The notes: generated from the letters alone by a model not told the origin. A DNA stretch of 64,000 nucleotides from Oceanispirochaeta sp963676905 (GCA_963676905.2 CAXXVE010000001.1:3162001-3226000), one strand, 5' to 3'. Numbered from the stretch's first letter, positions 43,079 through 51,579 are shown. A program made the numbers and translations.

Positions 43079-43561
43079 ATGGTTAAAGCAGTATTCCCCG
43101 GGTCATTTGATCCTCCGACTAACGGGCATCTTAATCTGATTAAGAGAGGTTCCCACCTTTTTGATTCAGTGGATGTTGTCATAGCTTTCAATGACAAAAA
43201 GAAATACCTTCTGTCTCCTGAAGAAAGGTTCGGCCTTATGAAGGAGATGGTTGCGGATATTCCCAATGTTTCTGTTACCCTCTGGAACAGCCTGATTGTA
43301 GATTATGCGCAGCAGAATGGTATCGGTGTTATAATGAGAGGGGTACGGGCGGTCGATGACTTCGGCTATGAATTTGAGCTGTCCATGCTGAACAAGCAGC
43401 TCAATCCCGCTGTCGAAACCGTATTTCTGCCTACCGAGCAGAAGTATTTTGTATTGAGATCATCCTCCATCAAGGAACTCGTTTCCCTGGGTGCCGATGT
43501 GAAAGGGATGATACCGGCAAATGTAGAAAAGCTTCTCGTTGAGAAGATAAGAACTGAATAG
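43079..43561 (+). CDS. coaD: Phosphopantetheine adenylyltransferase
   Basis: 160 residues. PGSFDPPTNGHLNLI is the nucleotidyltransferase T/HxGH motif and YFVLRSSSIKEL the ISSS motif; both are active-site elements. It makes dephospho-CoA from ATP and phosphopantetheine. It is directly upstream of rpmF-acpP, but an independent promoter lies between them. Confidence 0.96.
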   Translation: MVKAVFPGSFDPPTNGHLNLIKRGSHLFDSVDVVIAFNDKKKYLLSPEERFGLMKEMVADIPNVSVTLWNSLIVDYAQQNGIGVIMRGVRAVDDFGYEFELSMLNKQLNPAVETVFLPTEQKYFVLRSSSIKELVSLGADVKGMIPANVEKLLVEKIRTE

Positions 43562-43606
43562 TATGTAAAAGTGGTTCTCCAATTTATTTTAACATAAGGG
43601 AGTACC

Positions 43607-43635
43607 TTGACAAAAAAAACTCCGCATACTATATT
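43607..43635 (+). promoter_or_regulatory. Promoter of rpmF-acpP-rnc
   Basis: A perfect TTGACA (43607-43612), 17-base spacer and TATATT (43630-43635), 35 bases before the rpmF ATG. Confidence 0.78.
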
Positions 43636-43670
43636 CTTCCAGTCAATAACAGCCAGAGAGAGGATTATAA

Positions 43671-43859
43671 ATGGCAGTACCTAAATATAAAACATCTAAG
43701 GCAAGAAGCCGTAGAAGAAGATCCATCAACATGAAGATGGGTGTTCCCACTATGGTATCCTGCAGTAACTGCGGAAACAAAGTTCTTAGACATAGAGTTT
43801 GTCCTAAGTGTGGTTTCTATAAGGGTAATCAGATTATTGAGCCCGAAGACATGGCTTAA
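43671..43859 (+). CDS. rpmF: Ribosomal protein L32
   Basis: 62 residues. AVPKYKTSKARSRRRRSI is the L32 start, and a complete zinc ribbon is present (CSNCGNKV then CPKCGFYKG). It lies 15 bases before acpP, a widespread rpmF-fatty acid gene pairing. Confidence 0.96.
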   Translation: MAVPKYKTSKARSRRRRSINMKMGVPTMVSCSNCGNKVLRHRVCPKCGFYKGNQIIEPEDMA

Positions 43860-43874
43860 TTCAAGGAGTCTAAC

Positions 43875-44114
43875 ATGGATGAATTATTCGAAAAACTGAA
43901 AAACCTTATTGCTGAGAAACTGGAAGTCGAAGAGGATAAAATTACTCCCGACGCACGTTTCAGAGAAGATCTGGGAGCAGACAGTCTGGATACCTACGAA
44001 CTTCTTTATGCAATCGATTCTGAACTGGGTGTTTCTGTTCCTGATGAAAAAGCAACAGAATTTGAAAAAGTTTCTGATGCACTTGATTTCATCAAAGCTG
44101 AACTTGGTAAATAA
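43875..44114 (+). CDS. acpP: Acyl carrier protein
   Basis: 79 acidic residues with the phosphopantetheine attachment site at Ser37 in LGADSLDTYELL. It carries acyl chains in fatty acid synthesis; coaD nearby supplies part of the cofactor pathway. Confidence 0.97.
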   Translation: MDELFEKLKNLIAEKLEVEEDKITPDARFREDLGADSLDTYELLYAIDSELGVSVPDEKATEFEKVSDALDFIKAELGK

Positions 44115-44124
44115 TTCAGTCTAA

Positions 44125-44874
44125 GTGAAACTTTTTTCAGGTACACAGGGCATATCAACTATGCCCTGTAATTCTTTAAGAAAAAAAGAACTTCAAAGCT
44201 TTGAAAAAAAAGCAGGTATAAGGTTCAGGAGACATGATCTTCTGAACCTTGCTTTTTGTCACAGGTCCTACAGTAACGAACATCAGGGCCAGGATGACAA
44301 CAATGAAAAGCTTGAGTTTCTGGGCGACTCTATTCTCGGACTCGTAGTTTCCGACTATCTTTTCAATACCCTTACCGACAAGGTCGAAGGTGATATGGCA
44401 AGGATTAAATCCTTTGTTGTAAGTGAAGAGAGTCTGTCGGAGCTTGCGCTCCCTCTGGATGTTGATAAATATCTGCTGATGGGGAAGGGTGAGGAGAACT
44501 CGGGAGGCCGCCTTAAAAAGGCCATTCTGGCCGATGCTATGGAAGCCATTTTCGGTGCCTACTATATTGATGCCGGTTTCAAGGAAGCTTCCAGGTTTAT
44601 CCTTACACTTCTGATTCCTCAGATAGACAAAGTTCTCCACAATAAGCATAAACGCGATTTCAAAACTCTTCTGCAGGAGTACTGCCAGAAGAACTTCAAG
44701 ACATATCCCCGTTATGCGGTTGTAAAAAATACAGGTCCCGATCATAACAAGACTTTCTGGGTGGAAGTTGGTGTTAATGATGCCACTTATGGGCCCGGTA
44801 AGGGGAAGAACAAGAAAGAGGCCGAACAGATGGCCGCGAAAGAGGCCTTTTTGAGGCTGAATCCCGAAGGCTGA
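44125..44874 (+). CDS. rnc: Ribonuclease III
   Basis: 249 residues from GTG 44125; ATG 44161 would give 237, closer to the usual N-terminus, and neither start has a clear ribosome site. The RNase III signature NNEKLEFLGDSILGLVVSDY supplies the catalytic Glu/Asp, with the second acidic set in LADAMEAIFGAYYID. A double-stranded RNA-binding domain follows (about 180-247: DFKTLLQEYCQKN, GKGKNKKEAEQMAAKEAF). It processes rRNA precursors and structured mRNAs. The hairpin around the start could be a self-cleavage or translation-control site. Confidence 0.95.
   Translation: MKLFSGTQGISTMPCNSLRKKELQSFEKKAGIRFRRHDLLNLAFCHRSYSNEHQGQDDNNEKLEFLGDSILGLVVSDYLFNTLTDKVEGDMARIKSFVVSEESLSELALPLDVDKYLLMGKGEENSGGRLKKAILADAMEAIFGAYYIDAGFKEASRFILTLLIPQIDKVLHNKHKRDFKTLLQEYCQKNFKTYPRYAVVKNTGPDHNKTFWVEVGVNDATYGPGKGKNKKEAEQMAAKEAFLRLNPEG
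44145..44169 (+). promoter_or_regulatory. Hairpin at the rnc translation start
   Basis: ACAGGGCAT (44145-44153), loop ATCAACT, ATGCCCTGT (44161-44169). The 3' arm contains the candidate rnc ATG at 44161. It may act as a weak terminator after acpP, or hide the start codon. Confidence 0.55.
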
Positions 44875-44915
44875 TCTTTTTCAAGAACTATCTGATTTTT
44901 ATCAAACCCTTTCTT

Positions 44916-46268
44916 TCAGCTGATTTTCTCAGAATATTTTAAAGCTATTTCGAGAAGTTTCTCACGGTTGTTCTGTGTCGGGTCGTCCAGAACTGTTTCA
45001 AGCAGTTCGTTCAGGATTGTTCCCACCGCAGGACCTCTGGCGGAAGTATGCTCCATGACATCCCTGCCATTGACGGCGAGGTCTCTGATGGAAAAGGCAT
45101 TTTCCTCTTCCAGGATCTTTCCGATTCTGAGTTTGAGGTTTCTGAGCCCATAGTAGTCTGATGGGACAGTTCCGCTCGTCATACCCTGTATGTCGGCCTC
45201 TCTGAGGCTGTACTGGTCCTCCAGGTATTCGATGCCTACTCTCTGTATAAAACGGCGTACAGCGGCATCTGACCACTCATCGGTGTAATGGAACATATGG
45301 TTTCTTATAAGATGAAGAATCCGGGCTGCCTTGTTTTTGGGGAAACGGTAGCGTTCCATAATATCCGCTGCAATTTTTTCAGAAACAAATTCATGGTTAT
45401 GGAAGGTTGCTGTTCCGTCTTCATCAAACTTCTTGACTTCAGGTTTTCCAAGATCATGAAAAAGAGCTGCAAAACGGACAACAGGATTTTCTGAAGATGC
45501 AGCGTCACAGCTGTAGAGCAGATGTTCAAAAACATCGTATTCGTGGTTGCCCTTCTGTCCTACACCGGCGCAGAGGCTCAGTTCCGGCAGAATCAGTGAG
45601 AGAATCCCCGTTTCCTGGAACAAATGGAATGATCGGGAGGGGGAGGAGGTCTTCATTATTTTTACAAGCTCTTCATAGATCCTCTCTTTTGAAAGATCCT
45701 TGATGTTGAACAGGCAGGTTCTTATGCCCTTAATCGTTTCATCATCGATTTTGAAACCAAGCTGCGATGCGAAACGGCAGGCTCTTATTGATCTGAGTCC
45801 ATCTTCCCTGAAGCGTTCTTCGGGCACGCCGATGGCTCTGATTATCCCTTTTTTAAGATCTTCGGCGCCATTGTTGGGGTCGTGTACTTTATGCTCAAGT
45901 ACATCATAGGCTATTGAATTGATTGTAAAGTCCCTGCGTTTCAGGTCTTCCGTCAGATCGTCTGTAAAAGAGATCTGATCAGGACGTCTTCCGTCTGTGT
46001 ACTTACCATCAATTCTGAAGGTTGTTATTTCATAGGGGGTCTTATTGATCAGGACTGTTACTGTGCCGTGTTTGATGCCTGTGGGAATAACCTTGCGGAA
46101 GAGCTTCATTATCTCCTCGGGCCGGGCGCTGGTGCACAGGTCATAATCTTTTGCTGGAAGCCCCAGCAGCTGATCCCGTACGGCGCCGCCTACAAGGTAG
46201 CTTCTGAAGCCTGCTTTCTGTATTGTGGAGGCTATTTTTTTTACATCTTCAGGTACATCTATTCTCAT
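44916..46268 (-). CDS. CCA-adding / poly(A) polymerase family nucleotidyltransferase with HD domain
   Basis: 450 residues from ATG 46268; a TTG at 46307 in frame would add 13. The class II nucleotidyltransferase head has LVGGAVRDQLLG, KDYDLCTSARPEEI, RRDFTINSIAYD and EDGLRSIRACRFASQLGF. A C-terminal HD domain carries ALFHDLGKPEVKKF. Enzymes of this form add CCA to tRNA 3' ends; since the tRNA genes here lack encoded CCA, that activity is needed. Discrimination between CCA-adding and poly(A) polymerase by sequence alone is uncertain. It is leftward, upstream-adjacent to the flaB terminator. Confidence 0.9.
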   Translation of the reverse strand: MRIDVPEDVKKIASTIQKAGFRSYLVGGAVRDQLLGLPAKDYDLCTSARPEEIMKLFRKVIPTGIKHGTVTVLINKTPYEITTFRIDGKYTDGRRPDQISFTDDLTEDLKRRDFTINSIAYDVLEHKVHDPNNGAEDLKKGIIRAIGVPEERFREDGLRSIRACRFASQLGFKIDDETIKGIRTCLFNIKDLSKERIYEELVKIMKTSSPSRSFHLFQETGILSLILPELSLCAGVGQKGNHEYDVFEHLLYSCDAASSENPVVRFAALFHDLGKPEVKKFDEDGTATFHNHEFVSEKIAADIMERYRFPKNKAARILHLIRNHMFHYTDEWSDAAVRRFIQRVGIEYLEDQYSLREADIQGMTSGTVPSDYYGLRNLKLRIGKILEEENAFSIRDLAVNGRDVMEHTSARGPAVGTILNELLETVLDDPTQNNREKLLEIALKYSEKIS

Positions 46269-46278
46269 ATCATCTGTG

Positions 46279-46307
46279 AACTTATCTCTGTTGACTCGCG
46301 ATGTCAA
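46279..46307 (-). promoter_or_regulatory. Possible promoter of the CCA/poly(A) polymerase gene
   Basis: On the minus strand TTGACA (46307-46302), 17-base spacer, TAAGTT (46284-46279). If used, transcription would start only a few bases before ATG 46268, giving a nearly leaderless message and ruling out the upstream TTG start. Confidence 0.35.
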
Positions 46308-46314
46308 TACAGGC

Positions 46315-46348
46315 AGTAAAAAACCCGGTCTGAACCAGACCGGGTTTA
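46315..46348 (-). terminator. Terminator of flaB
   Basis: A 12-bp stem AAACCCGGTCTG / CAGACCGGGTTT (46321-46332 and 46336-46347) with a T-run on the minus strand, 28 bases after the flaB stop codon. Confidence 0.92.
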
Positions 46349-46375
46349 GTGTAAAGGGTTAATAAGGGTGGGGGA

Positions 46376-47236
46376 TTACTGCAGGAGCTGGAGAACCTGC
46401 TGTGTTCTCTGGTTGGCCTGTGCAAGCATGGCGTTACTTGCCTGACCGAGAATCTGGTTCTTGGTAAACTCTACAGTTTCCTTGGCCATGTCGAGGTCTC
46501 TGATTCTTGATTCTGATGCCTGGAGGTTTTCGGCTCCGATATCGATTCCCTGAACTGCCATTTCAAGTCTGTTCTGGTAAGCTCCAAGGTCTGCTCTCTG
46601 CTTGTTTACTCTTTTCAATGCCATGTCAATAACTCCGATATTGCGGTTGGCCTGTTCGGGAGTAGAGATGGACATGATGTTTCCAGTGGCAACCTGACGT
46701 ACACCCAATGCAGAAGAGTTCATGGTTCCGATAAAAACCTGTTCTCTCTGATCCATATTGGCACCGATATGCAGCCACATAGAGGCTGTTACATTGTTTT
46801 CACCGGTGCTCTGGGCAAAACGGCCTGTCAGCATGTTCAGTCCATTGAACTGGGCATGTGAGGCAACTCTGTCGAGTTCGTCAACAAGCTGTGATACTTC
46901 AACCTGGATCTGCATTCTGTCTTCAGAAGTATAGATACCGTTGGAAGACTGTACTGCAAGTTCTCTCAGTCTCTGAAGAACATCGCTGGTTTCCTGAAGA
47001 AAACCTTCTGCTGTCTGGATAAAGGAGATGCCGTCTGAGGCATTTCTGGAAGCCTGATTAAGACCTCTGATCTGTGAGCGCATCTTTTCTGATACTGCAA
47101 GTCCTGACGCATCATCACCGGCTTTGTTGATTCTCATACCGGAAGAGAGTTTGGCAATACTTTTTGCTGCATTGCCGTCGTTGATGCCGTTGGCTCTGGA
47201 AGTATTAAGAGCGCTGATGTTGTGATTAATAATCAT
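46376..47236 (-). CDS. flaB: Periplasmic flagellin core protein FlaB
   Basis: 286 residues, the usual spirochaetal FlaB length with only D0/D1 domains. The N-terminus MIINHNISALNTSRA, the central segment IQVEVSQLVDELDRVASHAQFN and the C-terminus ANQRTQQVLQLLQ are all diagnostic. There is no signal peptide, as expected for type III export to the periplasmic filament. FlaB proteins of Treponema denticola are reported to be O-glycosylated in the D1 region containing VEVSQL; the same segment is present here at about residues 105-110. The gene has its own sigma-28 promoter, a structured leader and a terminator. Confidence 0.97.
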   Translation of the reverse strand: MIINHNISALNTSRANGINDGNAAKSIAKLSSGMRINKAGDDASGLAVSEKMRSQIRGLNQASRNASDGISFIQTAEGFLQETSDVLQRLRELAVQSSNGIYTSEDRMQIQVEVSQLVDELDRVASHAQFNGLNMLTGRFAQSTGENNVTASMWLHIGANMDQREQVFIGTMNSSALGVRQVATGNIMSISTPEQANRNIGVIDMALKRVNKQRADLGAYQNRLEMAVQGIDIGAENLQASESRIRDLDMAKETVEFTKNQILGQASNAMLAQANQRTQQVLQLLQ

Positions 47237-47286
47237 TGTATATCCTCCATGATATAGCTATGTAACAGCGAACATCCGTATTCGCT
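47237..47286 (-). promoter_or_regulatory. flaB leader with CsrA-like sites
   Basis: Minus-strand leader. A 6-bp hairpin AGCGAA / TTCGCT (47286-47281 with 47272-47267) presents the loop TACGGATG, which contains GGA in a context close to the CsrA consensus ACARGGAUGU. A second GGA pair lies in the ribosome site GGAGGA six bases before the ATG. Two GGA motifs, one in a hairpin loop and one over the ribosome site, are the arrangement by which CsrA represses flagellin mRNA in other bacteria. Confidence 0.5.
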
Positions 47287-47293
47287 ATTTTGA

Positions 47294-47320
47294 TTTTCGG
47301 TATCTGAAAAAACCACTTTA
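47294..47320 (-). promoter_or_regulatory. Sigma-28 (FliA) promoter of flaB
   Basis: On the minus strand TAAAGTGG (47320-47313), 11-base spacer, ACCGAAAA (47301-47294). Compared with TAAAGTTT-N11-GCCGATAA the -35 matches 6 of 8 and the -10 matches 6 of 8 with exact spacing. Confidence 0.82.
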
Positions 47321-47458
47321 GAGAAAAATGAAATATTTTTGATATTCTTACAGGATCTTTCTTATCTTAGAACCTGAACAGCCAGGAAGCAGGGATGCTC
47401 TTTTCAAAAAGCAGTTAGAGAAATATAATGATTTTTCACAATTTTTCAGGAGTGTGCC

Positions 47459-48097
47459 ATGAATGGAGTCCTTGTTACTGGCGGAGAACGGCCGGATCTG
47501 AGTCTGGTTGATCATTTATTTAAAGATAAGGTATATATCTGCGCCGCTGATTCCGGTCTGGACTACTGTATTCAAAACGGTTTGAAGCCTGACTATATCC
47601 TGGGCGATATGGACTCTCTTGCTGACAAAACTGTTCTCGAAGGTTTCTCTGAAGACATGATAGAAGAGCACTCCGAAGAGAAAGACTATACGGACACGGA
47701 GCTGGGGCTTCTTCATTTAAAGGAAGCCGGATGCACTGAAATCGCCGTAATCGGGGGTGGAGGAGGCAGGCTTGATCATCTTATTGCTGTCCTTGCTCTC
47801 TTTGACCGCCCTGATGCACCAGATCTCTGGTATACAGCCAGAGAGGAGGTCATACATATTCGCGGCCATTATTCCGGAACCGGTAATCAGGGGGAGACTG
47901 TGTCATTTTTTCCCGTCGGGCCTGATGACTGCCGTATGGCAAGTTCGGGGCTGAAATGGCCCCTGGATACACTCTGCTGGTCAAAGGGAGACGTCGGAAT
48001 CAGTAACACTGTTCTTAAGAGGGATTTCTCGATAGACATGAAAGAAGGCCGTATTATTCTGATCCGGGGACTGGGGAAAGATCTTCAGAGTCTTTAA
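47459..48097 (+). CDS. Thiamine pyrophosphokinase
   Basis: 212 residues. ADSGLDYCIQNGLKPDYILG and GDMDSL hold the catalytic Asp residues; KDYTDTELGL and IGGGGGRLDHLIA are also family motifs. It transfers pyrophosphate from ATP to thiamine. The gene has a good ribosome site (caggag). Its last 44 bases overlap the 3' end of the leftward SPFH-like gene, so the two genes read convergently through each other. Confidence 0.93.
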   Translation: MNGVLVTGGERPDLSLVDHLFKDKVYICAADSGLDYCIQNGLKPDYILGDMDSLADKTVLEGFSEDMIEEHSEEKDYTDTELGLLHLKEAGCTEIAVIGGGGGRLDHLIAVLALFDRPDAPDLWYTAREEVIHIRGHYSGTGNQGETVSFFPVGPDDCRMASSGLKWPLDTLCWSKGDVGISNTVLKRDFSIDMKEGRIILIRGLGKDLQSL

Positions 48098-48953
48098 GCA
48101 GAGCCGGGTCCAGTTTATCTCTTTCCAGTTCAAAGTACTGCAGCAGAACAGGGTACTCGCTGAATACGGCACCATACTGTTTCAGAAGTTCCATTTTGCG
48201 GTCAGTGCTGCTGTCAATTCTTACTTCAATCTGCTGTGCCTGGAATTCAAGCTCCTTTACTTTATCCAGTTCGGCAAGGTAAAGGTCCCTGCTTTTTTCA
48301 TAAAGCTCTCTGTCGGGGACAGTCAGGTTCCTGACCCGCAGGCTGTTCAGAGAGATTCTGTTGTCCATGCTTGAAAGAAGCTCGGTTAAATCCTCCTCCA
48401 GTTCTGCTGCACCGGGAGTGGTTTCTTTTAGAATTAATTCCATATAGCGGCTTAATTGAGTGCTGCATTCAGATTCAAAATCACTGTAAACTGCCTCCAG
48501 GGAGGAGCTGTTGTAGCTTCCTCCGTTGATCATGGTGGTGAAGGCGCTCTCTTTAAGGCTGTAGGTGTAATCAAGCTCAAGGTTGTAGTCAAAGGCTGAG
48601 GGCTGTCTGATATATTCACCGTAGAGGGAGCCCGAGGGAAGGGAGGCTGTGCGGCTGTAGCTGCCAGGCTGTCTGTCCAGTTCTATAAGGTGGATGGTCA
48701 TATTTGTCGGGAAAAGGTTCTCCCAGCGCCAGACGAATACACCCGGCGCTGTAAGGTGGTTGTCATAACCGCCTGTCTTTGTATAGATCAGAGCGTAACT
48801 TCCTTCAGGAATACGTATCTGTATCCATCCCATATAGAAAACAAAACCGGCAAAACCGATGATGATCAGGAAGCTTATGAAGTTCTTGAACCGTCTGAAT
48901 GCCTTCCTGGCGGGAGATTTTTTCTTTTCCGGTGCAATCTGTTTCTTACTCAT
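48054..48953 (-). CDS. Membrane-anchored SPFH/band-7-like protein
   Basis: 299 residues. A basic N-terminus (EKKKSPARKAFRRFKNF) and one membrane helix (about 28-45) are followed by an SPFH-like strand region (IPEGSYALIYTKTGGYDNHLTAPGVFVWRWENLFP). Then come charged helices with VRNLTVPDRELYEKSRDLYLAEL, which resembles the helix after an SPFH core. The family call rests on this arrangement and is moderate. SPFH proteins organise membrane regions and often bind proteases. It overlaps the HAD gene upstream by one base. Confidence 0.6.
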   Translation of the reverse strand: MSKKQIAPEKKKSPARKAFRRFKNFISFLIIIGFAGFVFYMGWIQIRIPEGSYALIYTKTGGYDNHLTAPGVFVWRWENLFPTNMTIHLIELDRQPGSYSRTASLPSGSLYGEYIRQPSAFDYNLELDYTYSLKESAFTTMINGGSYNSSSLEAVYSDFESECSTQLSRYMELILKETTPGAAELEEDLTELLSSMDNRISLNSLRVRNLTVPDRELYEKSRDLYLAELDKVKELEFQAQQIEVRIDSSTDRKMELLKQYGAVFSEYPVLLQYFELERDKLDPALLKDSEDLSPVPGSE

Positions 48954-49882
48954 CAGTTCCTTCCCTGTATGACCTGCTTCAGCTGCAGGAGGTCTGTTAT
49001 TACATAGTCCGCTTCAACGGTGACTCTATCATCACCTTCTCTCAGGCGGAGTGAACGTTTGTCGCCTGCAAAAAGGGCCGTTTTCAAGCCAAAGCCTGAA
49101 GCACAGCTTACATCATTAAGCATATCATTACCAACATAAAGTATCTCCTCATTTTTAATGCCCATATTGTTCAGGTTCTCAAGAGGAGTTTTAAATATAA
49201 GGGGATCAGGCTTTCCGCAGCCTTCTCTGAAAGACCATGACTCAAGTTCCTTTGAGAACCCCAGTGAAGAGAGGGGCTTTCCGAAGAGAAACTCCAGCAG
49301 CAGAGGTGTGTAGAACTGTGCATTTGATACAATTCCCACAGGAATGCCGCAGGATTTCAAATGTCTGAAAATCTCAATGCTTCCCGGCATAATGTCGACC
49401 CGGTTGCTTGTGATTTCAAAAAGAAGGGCTGTCTCAGTCAAGCTTTCTGAAGATGCTGATATCAGTCCGTTGTTGTTGTAGAGCTCGCTCCAGACAGAGA
49501 TGATATCAACTTCGGGATAGGTCACTTCCGGACGGCTTTCCCTTGTGGCGTCGTGGTGGCTCTTTATCAGGCCTGTGAGCTGCTGGCGGATGTCGTCAAC
49601 GGGGAGTGTGATGGACTGACTGTCAGATCTCAGTGTGAAGGAGAGAGAGCCGCTGCTTTCATCCAGAGCTGTCAGGCCTATATCACCAGCCTGTGATATC
49701 AGGACTGTGCCGTATATATCAAAGAGTACGGCCTTTACTGCCCTGTCGGCCGACACTCTTGGTTTCATACCTGTGTTTATGGGAGACATAGGTGTGAAGA
49801 GTTCTCTATGGCGGTTCAGGAAGCTGATGGCTCCGGATCTGTTGACGCTGCTGCTGTCAAAGGTTCTGGCTTTCATAAACAT
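48953..49882 (-). CDS. HAD-superfamily hydrolase
   Basis: 309 residues from ATG 49882; a TTG at 49915 is possible. HAD motif I is KAVLFDIYGTVLIS (the second Asp of DxD is replaced by Tyr, as in the DxYGT subgroup). Motif II IPVGIVSNAQFY, motif III Lys in the KPDPLIFK stretch, and motif IV LYVGNDMLNDVSCA follow. An N-terminal extension of about 48 residues precedes the fold. Likely a phosphatase for a small metabolite; substrate unknown. Confidence 0.85.
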   Translation of the reverse strand: MFMKARTFDSSSVNRSGAISFLNRHRELFTPMSPINTGMKPRVSADRAVKAVLFDIYGTVLISQAGDIGLTALDESSGSLSFTLRSDSQSITLPVDDIRQQLTGLIKSHHDATRESRPEVTYPEVDIISVWSELYNNNGLISASSESLTETALLFEITSNRVDIMPGSIEIFRHLKSCGIPVGIVSNAQFYTPLLLEFLFGKPLSSLGFSKELESWSFREGCGKPDPLIFKTPLENLNNMGIKNEEILYVGNDMLNDVSCASGFGLKTALFAGDKRSLRLREGDDRVTVEADYVITDLLQLKQVIQGRN

Positions 49883-49975
49883 GATTTTAGAATTAAAAGC
49901 GGCTTCTGGCAACAATGATTATGTTGAGGGGAGTGTTCAATCACCCGTCAGCTGTGGTAAAATCTGTTTCAGATT

Positions 49976-50320
49976 ATGAAAAGACGTCACAGGGGTGTCA
50001 TTCTCTGGCTGCCCCGATTCCTGTCCCGCCTGAATCTCTATCTTTTCTCCATGTCCCTCATAGTGTTTCTTCTGTATCTCATCGGGAATTTCCAGCGCTT
50101 TGCCGGAGACACACAATATTTTCTCTTTCAGGTGATGGATGTCTATTTCTATCTCTTCCTTATCCTGTCTCTGGGCAATATTGCTGTATACTCAGTTCTT
50201 GCGTCGGATAAAGCGGGCAGGAAGGTTCTGTTTTACGTGAATTCTGTACTGAGGATTGTTGTGATAGCTCTGCTCTATGTGGTTACAAATCTGCTGTCCG
50301 CATTCTTCAACGGTATATAA
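49976..50320 (+). CDS. Small polytopic membrane protein, unknown
   Basis: 114 residues with three hydrophobic segments (LYLFSMSLIVFLLYLIG, VYFYLFLILSLGNIAVYSVL, VLRIVVIALLYVVTNLL) and a basic N-terminus. No family recognised. No strong ribosome site is seen before the ATG. It is 18 bases before the chorismate mutase gene, whose ribosome site it carries. Confidence 0.6.
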   Translation: MKRRHRGVILWLPRFLSRLNLYLFSMSLIVFLLYLIGNFQRFAGDTQYFLFQVMDVYFYLFLILSLGNIAVYSVLASDKAGRKVLFYVNSVLRIVVIALLYVVTNLLSAFFNGI

Positions 50321-50338
50321 ATTGAAAGAAGGTAAGTA

Positions 50339-50701
50339 ATGGTTAAAGCTGTTCGCGGTGCTGTCTCCCTTGACGAAAATACGGAGTCCGATCTGCAGGA
50401 AAAAGTCTCAAAACTCTTCGGCGAGGTAATCGTCAAAAACAATATCAGGATAGAAAGTATTGTCAGCATCATTTTTTCACAGACTCCCGACGTGAGCTAC
50501 AATCCTGCAAAAGCCCTCAGGGTCTCACGGAATCTCACCGAGACGCCGTTGTTTTGTACCCAGGAACCCGTATGCATTGATTTCCCCCAGAAGATGATGA
50601 TCCGTCTGCTTCTTACATATAACAGTGATCTTCCCGGAAGTGCAAAGCCTGTATACATGGGTGATGCAGCAGGGCTCAGGAAGGATATCAGCGGAAAATA
50701 A
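50339..50701 (+). CDS. aroH: Chorismate mutase, AroH type
   Basis: 120 residues. AVRGAVSLDENTESDLQEK at the start, the SIIFSQTPDVSYNPAKALR segment, LFCTQEPVCID and MMIRLLLTYNSD match the monofunctional trimeric AroH family of Bacillus, including the Arg residues that bind chorismate. It converts chorismate to prephenate for Phe/Tyr synthesis. Its stop overlaps the start of the aminopeptidase gene by one base. Confidence 0.92.
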   Translation: MVKAVRGAVSLDENTESDLQEKVSKLFGEVIVKNNIRIESIVSIIFSQTPDVSYNPAKALRVSRNLTETPLFCTQEPVCIDFPQKMMIRLLLTYNSDLPGSAKPVYMGDAAGLRKDISGK

Positions 50702-51447
50702 TGGACACCGGCGATCTTGACAGATTGAGGGATCTCTCCCGGGGACTGCATAGTCTGCTGCTCTCTTTAAGCAGAAAGATTACCCCCGGGATGGACTACA
50801 TAACCATCTCTTCAATGGCTTTGAATCTGCTGGAGAGGTTCTGCCCGGGAGCATCACTATTCTCGTTTGATCTGAATCCAAACGCCGTTGTCTGTCACAA
50901 CAGTCTTCCTGCTACCTCTCTGGTGGAGGGGGATATTTTTTCTCTGGATATTGTTCTGGAAAAAGACGGTCTCTTTTCCGATCAGGCCTGGACTTCGGTA
51001 TGCGGAGAGAGTTCTGAGGAGAGAAAAGCCCTTCTTTCCATGGCCTGGGATGTCTCCCGTACCGCTGTGCTTGCCGTACGCCCCGGGGGAGACAGCCTGG
51101 CTCTTAAAAAAGGAATATATAACCTTCTGAGACAAACAGGGTATGCTGTTCTGGAAGAAGCCTGCGGCCACGGGATAGGTAGAAAGGTTCATATGGAACC
51201 GGATATAAATTTTTCAATCCTAAACAAAGATGATGTTTTATGGTCCCCGGGTATGGTCTTTACCATAGAACCTGTCCTGGCTTCAGGGGTAACCGAAATG
51301 GTATTAAACCGTGAGAAAATCTGGGTTACAGGCAACAATTCAGATACGGCATATTTTGAACATATGGTGAGCGTGGGAGAACGGGGCGTTGAATGTCTTA
51401 ATCTCCCCGAAATAAATCTGATGAGTTCTATTGACATTTTTCAGTAG
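50701..51447 (+). CDS. Methionine aminopeptidase-like M24 metallopeptidase
   Basis: 248 residues. The five metal ligands of the pita-bread fold are present in order: Asp in FSLDIVLEKDG, Asp in LFSDQAW, His in ACGHGIGRKVHMEP, Glu in VFTIEPVL, Glu in AYFEHMVSV. The length fits MetAP type I without a zinc N-terminus. It removes initiator Met. The N-terminal region diverges (ISSMALNLLERFCPG), so a second, more typical MetAP may exist elsewhere. Confidence 0.85.
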   Translation: MDTGDLDRLRDLSRGLHSLLLSLSRKITPGMDYITISSMALNLLERFCPGASLFSFDLNPNAVVCHNSLPATSLVEGDIFSLDIVLEKDGLFSDQAWTSVCGESSEERKALLSMAWDVSRTAVLAVRPGGDSLALKKGIYNLLRQTGYAVLEEACGHGIGRKVHMEPDINFSILNKDDVLWSPGMVFTIEPVLASGVTEMVLNREKIWVTGNNSDTAYFEHMVSVGERGVECLNLPEINLMSSIDIFQ

Positions 51448-51579
51448 ATTCTTTAAATTAGCCAACGTCAGCAGGCAACGGTAGCTTGTAATGAGCTGCG
51501 GCAAAAGCTGGAGAGCGTTTTCAAGAGCGGTTTTCAGAATGAGCTAAAAGCTTGCAGGCATAAGTTTTATTGGAAACCT

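Noticed and set aside
49915..50211. Alternative 98-codon frame overlapping the small membrane protein gene
   Set aside because: The frame at 49976 gives coherent membrane segments and reaches the aroH ribosome site; the alternative gives unstructured Ser/His-rich sequence.
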